64,000 nt of DNA from NCBI GenBank assembly GCA_031292035.1, contig JARLHX010000252.1:27755-91754 (forward strand), given 5' to 3'. Made by a program: the position numbers and the translations under genes. Below, piece by piece: positions 17,534 through 26,517 of the stretch. The stretch comes from Negativicutes bacterium (GTDB lineage Bacteria; Bacillota_C; Negativicutes; Sporomusales_B; JARLHX01). The notes under the pieces are model-generated. The model saw only the letters and a list, made by a program, of their open reading frames with translations. It was not told the origin of the DNA and made no database searches. Positions within the stretch are counted from its first letter, which is position 1; the number at the start of each line of letters is the position of its first letter.

Positions 17534-17643
17534 GCGACCGAAGGAATGTTGGCGGGAGTTTTGTAAAAAAAGGAATTAGCCCTTGTTTACAGAATAATAC
17601 ATAAAAGTGAGTTATTTTACAAACGGTCTAGGAGGAGTCGCAC

Positions 17644-19593
17644 TTGAAGAAACGGTTGATCGTCATTTTGCTTTGTGTTAGCTGCATTCCGCTTCTGTTT
17701 GCATCCCTCGTCTCCTACAAGATGTTCGAAACCAAGCTGATCGCCGACTATAGCGAGACCAGCCTTGCCAAAGCGCAAGCCGTCCAGCAGGATGTCCGCA
17801 ATCTGATGGACCGCAATTTGGACGCTGTGCGGCTATTGGCGCAATATCCGGCTGTGGTCAGTCTGGACGCGGTCGCCATCAAACCGATCCTGATGCGAGC
17901 CGCAAAGCTCTATCCCGACATTAACTTTATTATCGACGACCTGAGCGGCCAGCAATTGGTACGCGACGACAATACCCAGCTGATCAATATCGGCGACCGG
18001 CCCTATTTTAAAAAAGCGGTGGCCGGGCAGGACAATATATCGGAAGTTGTCATCAGCCGGACCACCAATCTCCCCACGACCATCGTGGCTGTTCCCATTC
18101 GTGATGACGCGGGAACCATTCGCGGGGTGGCCCAGGGTCCGCTGATTCTCAACAAGCTGGACGGTTTTGTGAAGGAACGTTCGGTCAACGGCAGTACGGT
18201 ATTTATTCTCGATCACACCGGCAAGATCATCGCCCACCCCGAATCCAACCTGAAGGCCGAAGAGCGTGATTTGAGCAAACTGGCCTATGTCCAGCAGGGG
18301 CTGGGCGGACAAAACGGCACCGTCGAGGCGACCGGCCGCAGTGGGCAGAAGGTGCTGATCAATTATGTGTATGACAAGGCGACCGGCTGGCTGACCTGCA
18401 CGGAAACCCCCTATGATATCGTGCTGGCCCAGTCGCGGCGCATCATGTACCAAATGTTCGGCCTGCTGGCAGTGACGATGCTGCTGGTCGGCGCCGCCGG
18501 GTTCTTCCTGGCCGGCCGGATCGTCAACCCGATCGTGGTATTGGTCAACCGGTTTAAAGAAGTGGCTGGCGGCAACCTGGCGGTGGCCGAGGTAGAGGTG
18601 GCGTCCCGGGATGAAATCGGCCAATTGGGGGCGGCATTTAACGCCATGCTCACCAATCTTCGGAGCATTGTCCGTCAGGTGGCCCACTCCGCCGAGCAAG
18701 TAGCCGCCTCCAGCGAGGAGCTTACCGCCAGCGCCAGCGAATCGGCGCAGTCGACCAACCAGGTGGCTGCCACCATTACCGAGATCGCTACAGGCACTGA
18801 GAAACAGGCGAGCTCGGCTGCCAACATCGCGGCGGTGGCGGGACAAATATCGGCCAATACCCAGCAAATTTCCCGGACAGCCGAAGATGTGTCGAAAATC
18901 GCCAGAAGTACGTCTGCCGAAGCCGATCAGGGCCGGCAGGCGGTCGGGCAACTGGTTGACCAGATGAAGAAAATCGGCGAAGGCTCCCAGGCCGTGCAGG
19001 CATCAATCGCCGAGCTGGCCAAAGGCTCTCACGAGATCAGCGAAATCATCAGCCTGATTTCCACCATTGCCGGCCAGACCAACCTGCTGGCCCTCAATGC
19101 CGCCATCGAGGCCGCCCGGGCTGGCGAAGCCGGTTGGGGATTTGCCGTGGTCGCCGAGGAAGTCCGTAAACTGGCAGAGGAGTCCAACAAGGCCGCCCAG
19201 CAGATCGGGGCACTCATTCAAAAAAATCAGACCAACATGGATCATGCGGTGTCTGCCACCCAGGCCGGCACTGAGGGGGTCGGGGCCGGGGTCGCGGTTG
19301 TCGATGCCGCCGGTAACACCTTCAACAAAATTATTGAAGCGATCATTACCCTGTCGGAACAGGTCAAAGGCATATCTGAGTCGATCAATCAGGTCGCCAG
19401 CGGGAGTAATACCCTGGTGGCCTCGATCCGGGAAATCGACGCGGTGAGCAAGCATAACGCGTCCGAAGCGCAGACAGCGTCAGCCGCTACTGAGGAGCAA
19501 TCGGCGTCGATGCAGGAAATCGCCTCCTCCAGCCAGAGTCTTGCCAGATTGGCAGGGGATTTGCAGGCCGCGGTAGCCAAATTCCGGGTATAA
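17644..19593 (+). CDS. Methyl-accepting chemotaxis protein with dCache sensor
   Basis: A 649-aa transmembrane chemoreceptor: membrane segment near 7-27, extracellular dCache domain to about 275 (typical [16 protein letters not shown] region), second segment about 277-297, HAMP, and a long signalling helix with the conserved tip [19 protein letters not shown]. It should control CheA for taxis to small-molecule ligands. It starts with TTG behind an AGGAGGAG ribosome-binding site. The start of an interspersed repeat follows the stop by 16 bases. Confidence 0.93.
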   Translation: MKKRLIVILLCVSCIPLLFASLVSYKMFETKLIADYSETSLAKAQAVQQDVRNLMDRNLDAVRLLAQYPAVVSLDAVAIKPILMRAAKLYPDINFIIDDLSGQQLVRDDNTQLINIGDRPYFKKAVAGQDNISEVVISRTTNLPTTIVAVPIRDDAGTIRGVAQGPLILNKLDGFVKERSVNGSTVFILDHTGKIIAHPESNLKAEERDLSKLAYVQQGLGGQNGTVEATGRSGQKVLINYVYDKATGWLTCTETPYDIVLAQSRRIMYQMFGLLAVTMLLVGAAGFFLAGRIVNPIVVLVNRFKEVAGGNLAVAEVEVASRDEIGQLGAAFNAMLTNLRSIVRQVAHSAEQVAASSEELTASASESAQSTNQVAATITEIATGTEKQASSAANIAAVAGQISANTQQISRTAEDVSKIARSTSAEADQGRQAVGQLVDQMKKIGEGSQAVQASIAELAKGSHEISEIISLISTIAGQTNLLALNAAIEAARAGEAGWGFAVVAEEVRKLAEESNKAAQQIGALIQKNQTNMDHAVSATQAGTEGVGAGVAVVDAAGNTFNKIIEAIITLSEQVKGISESINQVASGSNTLVASIREIDAVSKHNASEAQTASAATEEQSASMQEIASSSQSLARLAGDLQAAVAKFRV

Positions 19594-19608
19594 CAGCAGG
19601 CTGGCGAT

Positions 19609-19758
19609 AAAGGCCCATCTGCGGCGTGCCCGCAAGGGCAGGCCGCATTTCTAAGCGCTAAAGCGCGAGAACTGCGCACTCACAACTACGTTTGCTTGCT
19701 TGCGTACGTCTAGTACGCGGCGCAGCGCAAGCCTCGCCGTTCCTGGCATCTGGACCTT
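19609..19758. repeat. Interspersed palindromic repeat, copy 1
   Basis: About 150 bp shared with 35402-35570. Well-conserved blocks include CATTTCTAAGCGCTAAAGCG, AACTGCGCACTCACA, CGTTTGCTTGCT and GCGCAAGCCTCGC. It is bounded by AAAGGCC at the left and GGACCTTT at the right. Internal stems GCGC-TAAA-GCGC and GCGTAC-GTCTA-GTACGC are preserved although the loops differ. It resembles a non-coding MITE- or REP-like repeat. Confidence 0.75.
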
Positions 19759-19987
19759 TCTCTCCAGCCTTGGATTCCTTCTATGGAAAATGATGCTAGA
19801 CATTATTTACACTCTGAGACCGGTGAATATCATCGGTCTTTTGTTTTGCAGTCTTGATAGCAACTCGCCGTATTTTTTTCGCATCAGCGGTGATAAGGGT
19901 GGAGGAATTTGGCTGCCCAGGGGGAAGATATCCAAAAAGAGGATTTCGCCGTGCCGGGTAGGCCGGCGGACAAAGGAGGTCTTTTTT
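19759..19987 (+). other. Intergenic sequence before the BKACE gene
   Basis: Together with repeat copy 1 this makes a 394-bp gap. No gene is supported: an in-frame extension of the next ORF back to 19700 runs through the repeat and has no ribosome-binding site. A GTGGAGG motif near 19900 has no good frame behind it. Confidence 0.5.
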
Positions 19988-20914
19988 ATGGCTAAACTTA
20001 TTGTTACAGCGGCGATCACCGGCGCCATCCACGTTCCCAGCCTGTCGCCCTATCTGCCTTTCACGCCTGATCAAATCGCCGATGATGCGATCAAGGCCAG
20101 CGCTGCCGGAGCGGCGGTGGTCCACATCCACGCCCGTGATCCGGAGAATGGCAAACCAAGCAGCGATTTCAACCTGTATCGGCAGATCACCGCAAAAATT
20201 AAGGCAAACTGCGACGCAGCGGTTTGCATCACCACCGGTGGCGGCCTGGGGATGGCGATGGAAGAACGGGTTCGCCCGATCACCATGCTCCAGCCTGAGC
20301 TGGCATCCCTCAACGCCGGGTCGATCAACTTCGCCATCTACCCGCTGGCCGCCAAGCTGCGCGAGCCGCGCTTCGACTGGGAAATACCCTACCTGGAAGG
20401 CACCGAGGATCTGGTTTTCTCCAACACCTTCCGCACCCTGAAATACTACGCCAAGGCCATGTATGACGCCGGCACACAGCCCGAGCTCGAAGTCTACGAC
20501 GCCGGCATGATCAACAACATTAAACATCTCATCGACCTGGGGGCGCTGCGCACCCCGGTCTATATCCAGTTCGTCCTCGGTATTCTGGGCGGCATCCCGG
20601 CCAGTCCCGAGAATCTTGTCTTCCTGGTGGAAACCGCCCGCCGCCAGCTCGGCGAGGGCAACTTCACCTGGTCGGTCTGCGCCGCCGGCAGGGCCCAGCT
20701 GCCGCTGATGGCGGTGGCCATGGCTATGGGCGGCAATACCCGGGTCGGGCTGGAAGACAGTCTGTACACCGGCCCCGGCCAACTGGCCAAGAGCAGCGCC
20801 GAACAGGTCACCAAAGTGGTCAACATCGCCAGAGAACTCAGTATCCCCATCGCCACCCCGGACGAAGCCCGGGCTATCCTGGGTCTTAAAGGCAAGGACA
20901 AGGTTGGCTTCTAA
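19988..20914 (+). CDS. BKACE-family beta-keto acid cleavage enzyme
   Basis: A 308-aa TIM-barrel enzyme of the DUF849/BKACE family. The metal-binding HIH of VVHIHARDP, the later conserved RVGLEDS (Arg and Glu of the active site) and overall length match 3-keto-5-aminohexanoate cleavage enzyme and relatives, which condense a beta-keto acid with acetyl-CoA to give acetoacetate plus a CoA ester. The exact keto acid is not predictable. AAAGGAGGT sets ATG 19988. No lysine-fermentation genes are adjacent, so a different substrate is likely. A terminator follows. Confidence 0.9.
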   Translation: MAKLIVTAAITGAIHVPSLSPYLPFTPDQIADDAIKASAAGAAVVHIHARDPENGKPSSDFNLYRQITAKIKANCDAAVCITTGGGLGMAMEERVRPITMLQPELASLNAGSINFAIYPLAAKLREPRFDWEIPYLEGTEDLVFSNTFRTLKYYAKAMYDAGTQPELEVYDAGMINNIKHLIDLGALRTPVYIQFVLGILGGIPASPENLVFLVETARRQLGEGNFTWSVCAAGRAQLPLMAVAMAMGGNTRVGLEDSLYTGPGQLAKSSAEQVTKVVNIARELSIPIATPDEARAILGLKGKDKVGF

Positions 20915-20926
20915 CTAAAGAAGAAT

Positions 20927-20968
20927 AGCAAAAAGAGGCCTGCACTCGATGCAGGCCGCTTTTTGCTG
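20927..20968 (+). terminator. Rho-independent terminator
   Basis: GGCCTGCA (20937-20944) and TGCAGGCC (20950-20957) form a perfect stem flanked by AGCAAAAAG and GCTTTTTGCT. Confidence 0.88.
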
Positions 20969-21095
20969 TATTGAGTCAGGGGGCTGGTGCGCTTACCCTG
21001 GCAGCCGCATAGGATAAAGCAGGGAGTAAACCGGGACCGTCTCCCGGTTTTTTCGCTTGCCAAGGAGCGAAATCAACAGCAAGGAGAATGACGCG

Positions 21096-21446
21096 ATGCG
21101 GTATGTGACCATCATCAACCGCGACCAGGACCTGATTCTGGCCAACTATGTCCAGCTGGCGGAGACAGTGCCTGAACGATTGCAGGGACTTTTGGGCACC
21201 GATTTCCTGCCTAAAGGATATGGCCTCTTGCTCAGGCCGTGCTACGGCATTCACACTTATGGAATGCGCTATGCGATTGATGTCATTTTTATTGATGATG
21301 TCTTCGATGTCATAAAAATCGTCGCCGCTTTGCCGCCGCAGCATACGGCCCGCTGCTCGGGAAGCGCAATGGTGTTGGAGCTGCCGGCAGGAACGGCCCA
21401 GGCCACCGGCACCAGGGTGGGGCACCGGCTGCAGGAAGTCAAATAA
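21096..21446 (+). CDS. DUF192 family protein
   Basis: A 116-aa protein matching the DUF192 fold: RLQGLLGTDFLPKGYGLLLRP followed by the typical HTYGMRYAIDVIFID segment and a late ELPAGTAQATG. The biochemical role of the family is not established; members are often exported or near the cell surface, but this one lacks a signal peptide. AAGGAG precedes ATG 21096, in preference to the in-frame ATG at 21057. Confidence 0.85.
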   Translation: MRYVTIINRDQDLILANYVQLAETVPERLQGLLGTDFLPKGYGLLLRPCYGIHTYGMRYAIDVIFIDDVFDVIKIVAALPPQHTARCSGSAMVLELPAGTAQATGTRVGHRLQEVK

Positions 21447-21515
21447 CGACGAACAGCAACATAATCGCAAGGTTTGACATAAGATATAGTAAGTACTGTT
21501 GAAGGAGGTAGCTTT

Positions 21516-21818
21516 ATGAATGATGAAAATAAGCGGCAGCCCCAGCAACAGCAAGGGTCCTGCCAGACCATGGGGCCGACCAATGCCACGCTAGGAGCCT
21601 CGACGGCGCCGGCGAACTATGGCCAGGGAAACTATGCCCCTGTTGCCACCGCCCCTGCGGCCTACGCTCCGGCCTATGGCCCGGCTGCATACGCCCCGGT
21701 AGCCCCGCTTGCCGCCATGCCGTATTATTATCCCACCCCGTATCCCTATCCGATTCCCTATCCATATCCTTACCCCTATCCGTATCATCATCATCACTGC
21801 CACCACTGGTGGTGGTAA
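21516..21818 (+). CDS. Pro/Tyr-rich protein with His-Cys-Trp tail
   Basis: A 100-aa low-complexity protein: a Gln-rich N-terminus, an Ala/Pro/Tyr middle, a run of PY-type repeats (PYPYPIPYPYPYPYPY) and a C-terminus HHHHCHHWWW. It has no signal peptide or membrane helix. Composition recalls spore coat or other structural proteins, and the tail could bind metal; both are inferences. It has a GGAGGT ribosome-binding site, a possible TTGACA box at 21474 and its own strong terminator, so it is very likely expressed. Confidence 0.7.
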   Translation: MNDENKRQPQQQQGSCQTMGPTNATLGASTAPANYGQGNYAPVATAPAAYAPAYGPAAYAPVAPLAAMPYYYPTPYPYPIPYPYPYPYPYHHHHCHHWWW

Positions 21819-21848
21819 AAAAACCCGGGCGTATGCCCGGGTTTTTTC
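21818..21848 (+). terminator. Rho-independent terminator
   Basis: AAAAAACCCGGGC and GCCCGGGTTTTTTC flank a short GTAT loop directly after the stop codon of the Pro/Tyr-rich gene; it can also serve the convergent gene at 21859. Confidence 0.9.
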
Positions 21849-21858
21849 AGGTTAAATC

Positions 21859-22848
21859 CTATTTTTTCAACCCAGTGCCGGTGAGCGGCACAACAATTTT
21901 TTGGCCGGGCGCAGCGCCGTTTTTGAAATACTCCAGGGCGCCGGCGACGGCAGCGCCGGAGGTGGCTTCGATGTAGAGGCCCATTTCGCCGAGTAGCTCC
22001 TGGGCGCGGAGGACGCTGGCGTCATCGACGGCAAGGAAGGTGCCGCCCGATTCTCTGACTGCGGCCACCATTTCCGCCAGGCGTTTGGGCTGGCCGACGG
22101 CGATGCCTTCGGCGGCGGTGGGGCTGACTTCTCCAGGAGTGAGGCCGTGGAAGGCAGCATAGACCGGGGCGCAGCTGGCGCTTTGGACGGCGATGATCTG
22201 CGGCAGTTGGCCGATTTCCTTGAAGCCGATGTAGATACCGAGCAGCATGGTGCCGTTGCCGGCCGGGACGACGATGGTGTCAGGGACGCCGATTTCGGCG
22301 TAGATTTCGTAGGCCAGCGATTTGGTGCCCTCGAAAAAGAGGGGGTTGTAGACATGGGAGGCGTAGTAGGTGGACTCGGCGGCCTGGAGGATGGCCCGGG
22401 CGGTGGCGTCGCGGCTGCCAGGCACCTTGACTACGCTTGCCTTGTAGGCGTTGATCTGCTTGATTTTGCCTTGTGAGGTGGCCTCAGGCAGGTAGATGTG
22501 GCATTTGATCCCGGCAGCGGCACAGTAGCCGGCGATGGCCGCACCGGCATTGCCGGAAGAGTCCTCCACCACCTCGGTGATGCCCGCATCTTTCAGGGCG
22601 TTGATCAGGGCATAAGCGCCGCGATCTTTGAAGGAGCCGGTGGGGCTGAGATAATCGGCTTTTAAGAGAAGGTCGATACCGTCGAGCCGCCGCGCCAATA
22701 GCGGCGTTTTGACCTCGCCCAGCGACACGCTGTCGCCGATGGTCTCGTCTTTGTCCCGGTGCAGCTTGAACAGCCCGCCGCACTCGCATTCATAGGCCAG
22801 GCCGCCCACCGGATATTGTTTGTTGCATGTTGCGCAATAAAAATGCAT
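21859..22848 (-). CDS. thrC: Threonine synthase-like PLP enzyme
   Basis: A 329-aa fold-type II PLP enzyme. It begins with a small zinc-ribbon-like segment (CATCNKQYP ... CECGG), then SPTGSFKDRGA with the PLP-binding Lys and a phosphate-binding GSRDATA region, and ends near VVPLTGTGLKK. This fits threonine synthase or a close relative; no homoserine genes are adjacent, so the symbol is tentative. The ATG at 22848 is preferred over the longer ORF because GAGGTGGT lies just before it. It is divergent from the asparaginase-like gene. Confidence 0.8.
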   Translation of the reverse strand: MHFYCATCNKQYPVGGLAYECECGGLFKLHRDKDETIGDSVSLGEVKTPLLARRLDGIDLLLKADYLSPTGSFKDRGAYALINALKDAGITEVVEDSSGNAGAAIAGYCAAAGIKCHIYLPEATSQGKIKQINAYKASVVKVPGSRDATARAILQAAESTYYASHVYNPLFFEGTKSLAYEIYAEIGVPDTIVVPAGNGTMLLGIYIGFKEIGQLPQIIAVQSASCAPVYAAFHGLTPGEVSPTAAEGIAVGQPKRLAEMVAAVRESGGTFLAVDDASVLRAQELLGEMGLYIEATSGAAVAGALEYFKNGAAPGQKIVVPLTGTGLKK

Positions 22849-22991
22849 CAGATACACCACCTCAAGTTTTTCCGCAGGGTTTGTCTTAGCTAATAGTACC
22901 AAATATCGCGGCCGATAAAAACCCCTGTGGAGGAGATTTGGCGGCGGTGGGCAAATTAGTAAGGAAAAAGCACCAGGGAAGGATGAAGTCA

Positions 22992-23984
22992 ATGCCGTTG
23001 GTTCATTTCAAACGCGGTGGATTTATTGAAAGCAGTCATCGGATCGAGGCGACGGCGGTGGACGCGGCCGGGAGGCTGATTTTAGCGGCTGAGCGGCCGG
23101 GGCTGCGCACCTTCTGGCGGTCAGGTGCCAAGCCCTTTCAGATCGCGCCGTTTGTCACTGGTGGCGGGCTTGAGCGATTCGGTCTCAGTGAGCGAGAGCT
23201 GGCGGTGATGGTGTCGTCCCACAGCGGGGACGGCTTTCATATCGAATTGGTCACAGGAATTCTGGCCAAGCTGGGGCTAGGGCCGGAGTATCTGGCCTGC
23301 GTCGTCGCCCAGCCACTGGACAAGGACATCGCCCGAGAAATGTACAAAAAGGGTGAGCCATACAGCCCCCTGCACAACGACTGCTCAGGCAAACATTCCG
23401 CCATGCTGGGGCTGGCCCTCCTGAGAGGTGCGCCTCTTGACGGCTATATTCGGCCTGAACATCCGGTGCAGGAGGAGATGCGGGCGGCGGTGGCCCGGGC
23501 GGCAGGCCTGGCGGTGGCGGACATGGAGGAAGGGGTCGATGGCTGCGGCGTGCCCACCTTTCGCATCCCGCTCTATAACATGGCTCTGGCCTATGCCCGC
23601 TTGAGCCGTCCTGAGGCTGGGCACTGGGGCGAAGGCCAGGCGGCGATGGCCCGGATCCATGATGCCATGGGCCGCCACCCCGAATGCGTAGGCGGCAGGG
23701 GCCGGTTTGAGAGCGAGCTGATGGCTCTGACCGGCGGGCGGCTGATCGCCAAGCTGGGGGCTGAAGCGTCGTTTTGCATCGCTTCCTGTGAGCGCGGCGA
23801 AGGCTTGGTCTTCAAAGTGGTCGACGGCGGTGGTAGGGCGCTGGAGCATTTCGGCGTTCGGTTGCTCCGCCGGCTGGAGTGGATCACGGCAGCAGAGGAA
23901 GCTACTCTGCTGGAGCGATTTTCGCCCATCATCTTAAACGACCACCGTCAGGTTGTCGGCACCGTGGAAGTTGACTGGGACTAA
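22992..23984 (+). CDS. Asparaginase II-family protein
   Basis: A 330-aa protein of the asparaginase II (PF06089-type) family: N-terminal RGGFIESSHRI, then RSGAKPFQ, HNDCSGKHSAML and DGCGVPTF motifs characteristic of the family. It is expected to hydrolyse L-asparagine, though few members have been tested. ATG 22992 follows GGAAGG with good spacing and gives the usual family N-terminus; TTG 22938 and ATG 22983 are alternatives. A terminator follows the stop. Confidence 0.88.
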   Translation: MPLVHFKRGGFIESSHRIEATAVDAAGRLILAAERPGLRTFWRSGAKPFQIAPFVTGGGLERFGLSERELAVMVSSHSGDGFHIELVTGILAKLGLGPEYLACVVAQPLDKDIAREMYKKGEPYSPLHNDCSGKHSAMLGLALLRGAPLDGYIRPEHPVQEEMRAAVARAAGLAVADMEEGVDGCGVPTFRIPLYNMALAYARLSRPEAGHWGEGQAAMARIHDAMGRHPECVGGRGRFESELMALTGGRLIAKLGAEASFCIASCERGEGLVFKVVDGGGRALEHFGVRLLRRLEWITAAEEATLLERFSPIILNDHRQVVGTVEVDWD

Positions 23985-23995
23985 TAGTGAAATGG

Positions 23996-24025
23996 AAAAA
24001 CCGACCGCTTGCGGCCGGTTTTTTG
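23996..24025 (+). terminator. Rho-independent terminator
   Basis: CCGACCGC/GCGGCCGG (24001-24018, one mismatch) with preceding A and following T tracts; it serves the asparaginase gene and possibly the convergent gene at 24056. Confidence 0.8.
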
Positions 24026-24055
24026 TGCTTATTTATAAATGAGAAAGATAGCTGT

Positions 24056-24364
24056 TTATAGGGGGCGGGTGAGGCGCAGTTTATCCTGCTCTCTGGCATA
24101 ATCGCGGTATTCCTCCGCCGTCTTCTCCTTCTCAACGGTTTCGAGCTCGACAACCTTGATAAGATCCTTGAGCTTATCGCGAAGAAGTGGGTGAAAACAG
24201 GCGGGAACATGATCCTGATAATATCGGTGCAGCGCGACGCACTCCCGGCAGCGGCCGTGCCATTCACATTTCACATTGGGACAGCTGCAGCGCAAGTTTT
24301 TCGGATCGCTGGCGATCTCTCTGTTTTTTAAAACCGATTCATAGTATTCTTCTTTTGTTCGCAT
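24056..24364 (-). CDS. Small Cys-rich cytosolic protein
   Basis: A 102-aa protein. The first half carries a cysteine/histidine cluster (CSCPNVKCEWHGRCREC, then HRYYQDHVPACF) that probably binds a metal or iron-sulfur cluster; the second half is a charged helix rich in Lys and Glu. Similar short proteins occur in clostridia without known function. A strong AGGAGGTT ribosome-binding site precedes the ATG. It is convergent with the asparaginase gene. Confidence 0.75.
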   Translation of the reverse strand: MRTKEEYYESVLKNREIASDPKNLRCSCPNVKCEWHGRCRECVALHRYYQDHVPACFHPLLRDKLKDLIKVVELETVEKEKTAEEYRDYAREQDKLRLTRPL

Positions 24365-24571
24365 GGGACGCCCAACCTCCTCTTGGAATTTTTAGTTTAT
24401 TATATCATAAAAGCTTCCCGGTCCGGCGCTGCTTTTACTGCCGGTGGAAGGGGGATTCTGCTCTCCCAAACATAATAATACAAGACAAAGAAAATTTTGA
24501 ATATTAGGTGCAATATGGCAGGAGTCTGAAAGCAGGCAGCGAAATAAAAGGTATATAGCAGTAATATTTTA

Positions 24572-24583
24572 CTTGTATACAAG
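24572..24583 (+). promoter_or_regulatory. GntR/FadR-type operator
   Basis: CTTGTATACAAG is a perfect 12-bp palindrome 40 bases before the first GntR gene. It matches the TTGTNNACAA style of FadR-subfamily GntR sites and probably mediates autoregulation of the cluster. Confidence 0.6.
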
Positions 24584-24623
24584 ATATGCGGCGGACAGAG
24601 ACGGCGAAAAGGAGGAGCGGGCA

Positions 24624-25295
24624 TTGGCGATGACCGAACAGAACTTGCCGGCAGCGGAGCCGAAGGAATCGAGCCTGAAGGACAAGGCATACCGCATGAT
24701 CCGGGAACAGATCGTCAGCTGCGCGCTGGCGCCGGGGAGCCTGATCAACGGCAAGGATCTGATCGCTCAGATCGGAGTGAGCGGCACCCCCATCCGCGAG
24801 GCCCTCAATCAGCTGGAACGGGAAAACCTGGTCCGTATCGTGCCCCAGCGAGGGGTATTCGTAGCCGAGCTCACCGTCAAGGTGGTCGAAGATCTCTGCG
24901 CAGCCAGGGAGGTGGTGGAACCTCACTTCGCCAAATTGGCGGCGGCTTCGGCCGATCTTGAGGCGCTGGCGGAGTACGAAGCCTTTCTTGTAGAGGTCCT
25001 TTCTTTTGATTCCGAGACAGTATTGCAAAAGGATATCCAATTTCATCGGTTTGTCGCATCCTATTGCGGCAACGATTATCTTGTCCAGATGATGAACAAT
25101 GTTTTTGCCCAGTATGAGCGGCTGCAGATTCTCTCCTGTCGGATGCCTGACCGGGTGGCGGCGGCGGCGGAGGAGCATCTGGCCATTGTGCGGGCCATGC
25201 AGGAGCGCAGCGGTGACAAGGCAGCAGAGGCCATGCGGATTCATCTGGCCCATTCGCGGATCGCGGCTTTTTCGAAGGAACCTAGGAGCGAGTGA
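24624..25295 (+). CDS. GntR-family regulator, FadR subfamily
   Basis: A 223-aa regulator with an N-terminal winged helix (KDKAYRMIREQIVSCALAPG; GTPIREALNQLE recognition region; IVPQRGVFVAEL) and an all-helical FCD ligand domain from about residue 90. TTG 24624 is best placed behind AAGGAGG (24609-24615); ATG 24630 is the alternative. It heads the transporter and dehydrogenase cluster and probably represses it until a sugar-acid or hydroxy-acid effector binds. A related regulator is at 30122. Confidence 0.88.
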   Translation: MAMTEQNLPAAEPKESSLKDKAYRMIREQIVSCALAPGSLINGKDLIAQIGVSGTPIREALNQLERENLVRIVPQRGVFVAELTVKVVEDLCAAREVVEPHFAKLAAASADLEALAEYEAFLVEVLSFDSETVLQKDIQFHRFVASYCGNDYLVQMMNNVFAQYERLQILSCRMPDRVAAAAEEHLAIVRAMQERSGDKAAEAMRIHLAHSRIAAFSKEPRSE

Positions 25296-25380
25296 GGTCG
25301 GCTGGTTTGAATTCACTCATTTTAACAACAGGGGGGATGCAGAGAAAAGGGTTCCTGGACAAAAAAAGAGGAGAGTGTTT

Positions 25381-26385
25381 ATGAAAAAACTAGTAGCGAT
25401 TTTTTTGGCATTACTGCTTAGCGCCTTCGCGCTGTTCGCCCTTGCGGGATGCGGCAGCAGTAACCAGCCAGCCCAGACAGCGAAAAAAACGGTGGTCGGT
25501 TTCTCCCAGGTAGGCGCAGAAAACGAGTGGCGGGTCGCGATGTCCAGACTGATGAAAGAAAAATTCGCAGCACAATCCGACATGGAACTACTATTCTCCG
25601 ACGGACAGGGCAATCAGGCAAACCAGCTCAAAGCAGTTCGGACTTTTATTCAGCAAAAAGTGGACTTTATTGTTTTAGCACCGGTAGTTACGACCGGTTG
25701 GGACGGTGTCCTGCAGGAAGCGAAAGAAGCGAAAATCCCGGTTATCGTCATCAACCGCTCCCTGACAACCAGTGTTGGCAACGCCAATGACTTCATCGTC
25801 ACCTTTATCGGCCCGGACAATATGGATGCCGGCAGACACGCCGCCAAATTCCTGGTCGAGAAATTCAAGGATGCTCCAGGGCCGATCAATGTGGCTCAGC
25901 TTGAAGGTACGGTAGGTGCTTCTTCGGCGGTGGAAAGAAAAGCCGGGTTCGAAGAAATCATCAAAGGCCAGACCAAACTGAAGATTGTCAAGTCGCAATC
26001 AGGCGACTATACCAGAGCCAAAGGCAAAGAGGTTATGGAAGCCTTCCTGAAGTCGGCCAAAGCCGAGGGCCTGAAAATCGACGCCGTGTTTTCCCAGTCT
26101 GACGATATGGGCATCGGCGCCATCCAGGCCATCGAAGAAGCCGGTCTGAAACCCGGAAAAGACATTACCATGATTTCGATCGACGGCGTCAAGGGTGCGT
26201 TCGAGGCGATGATCGCCGGCAAACAGGCCGCCACGGTTGAGAATCCGGTAGATTATGCTCCGACCCTGATCAAAGTGATCAAAGACTACCAAGCGAAAAA
26301 AGAGATTCCTAAATGGGTAAAACTCGAAAACAAGGTGTATCCTGCTGAAGTGGCCGCGAAAGAAATGCCCAATCGCGTTTACTAA
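25381..26385 (+). CDS. Sugar ABC transporter substrate-binding lipoprotein, YtfQ-like
   Basis: A 334-aa lipoprotein: signal peptide with lipobox LAGC (Cys24), then a periplasmic-binding-protein type 1 domain. The mature start VVGFSQVGAENEWRVAMS is very close to the YtfQ galactofuranose-binding group of the ribose/galactose class. The ligand is probably a sugar or sugar-acid; the exact one is not predictable. It is followed by a large stem-loop and the ATPase gene, as usual for high-copy binding proteins. Confidence 0.9.
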   Translation: MKKLVAIFLALLLSAFALFALAGCGSSNQPAQTAKKTVVGFSQVGAENEWRVAMSRLMKEKFAAQSDMELLFSDGQGNQANQLKAVRTFIQQKVDFIVLAPVVTTGWDGVLQEAKEAKIPVIVINRSLTTSVGNANDFIVTFIGPDNMDAGRHAAKFLVEKFKDAPGPINVAQLEGTVGASSAVERKAGFEEIIKGQTKLKIVKSQSGDYTRAKGKEVMEAFLKSAKAEGLKIDAVFSQSDDMGIGAIQAIEEAGLKPGKDITMISIDGVKGAFEAMIAGKQAATVENPVDYAPTLIKVIKDYQAKKEIPKWVKLENKVYPAEVAAKEMPNRVY

Positions 26386-26409
26386 TCCGGATCGCCAGGT
26401 GACGTAAAG

Positions 26410-26479
26410 CCATTCCGCTTTCTTTTGGCTAGAGAAAGGATCAGGGGCGCCAAAGACGGCGCTCCTGATGACGGAATGG
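26410..26479 (+). other. Large intercistronic stem-loop
   Basis: Nested arms CCATTCCG/CGGAATGG (26410-26417, 26472-26479) and ATCAGGGGCGCC/GGCGCTCCTGAT (26440-26451, 26458-26469) form a long hairpin between the binding-protein and ATPase genes without a T-tract. Such structures commonly stabilise upstream mRNA or reduce downstream expression. Confidence 0.6.
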
Positions 26480-26517
26480 TCTTCTTTCTAACAAGAAGCG
26501 GGGGTGTGAACAAAGCC

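Noticed and set aside
17833..18951. A 372-codon minus-strand frame
   Set aside because: Antisense shadow of the chemoreceptor gene; repetitive composition and no start context.
19796..20782. A 328-codon minus-strand frame
   Set aside because: Antisense shadow of the BKACE gene; low-complexity His/Gly/Asp-rich translation and no ribosome-binding site.
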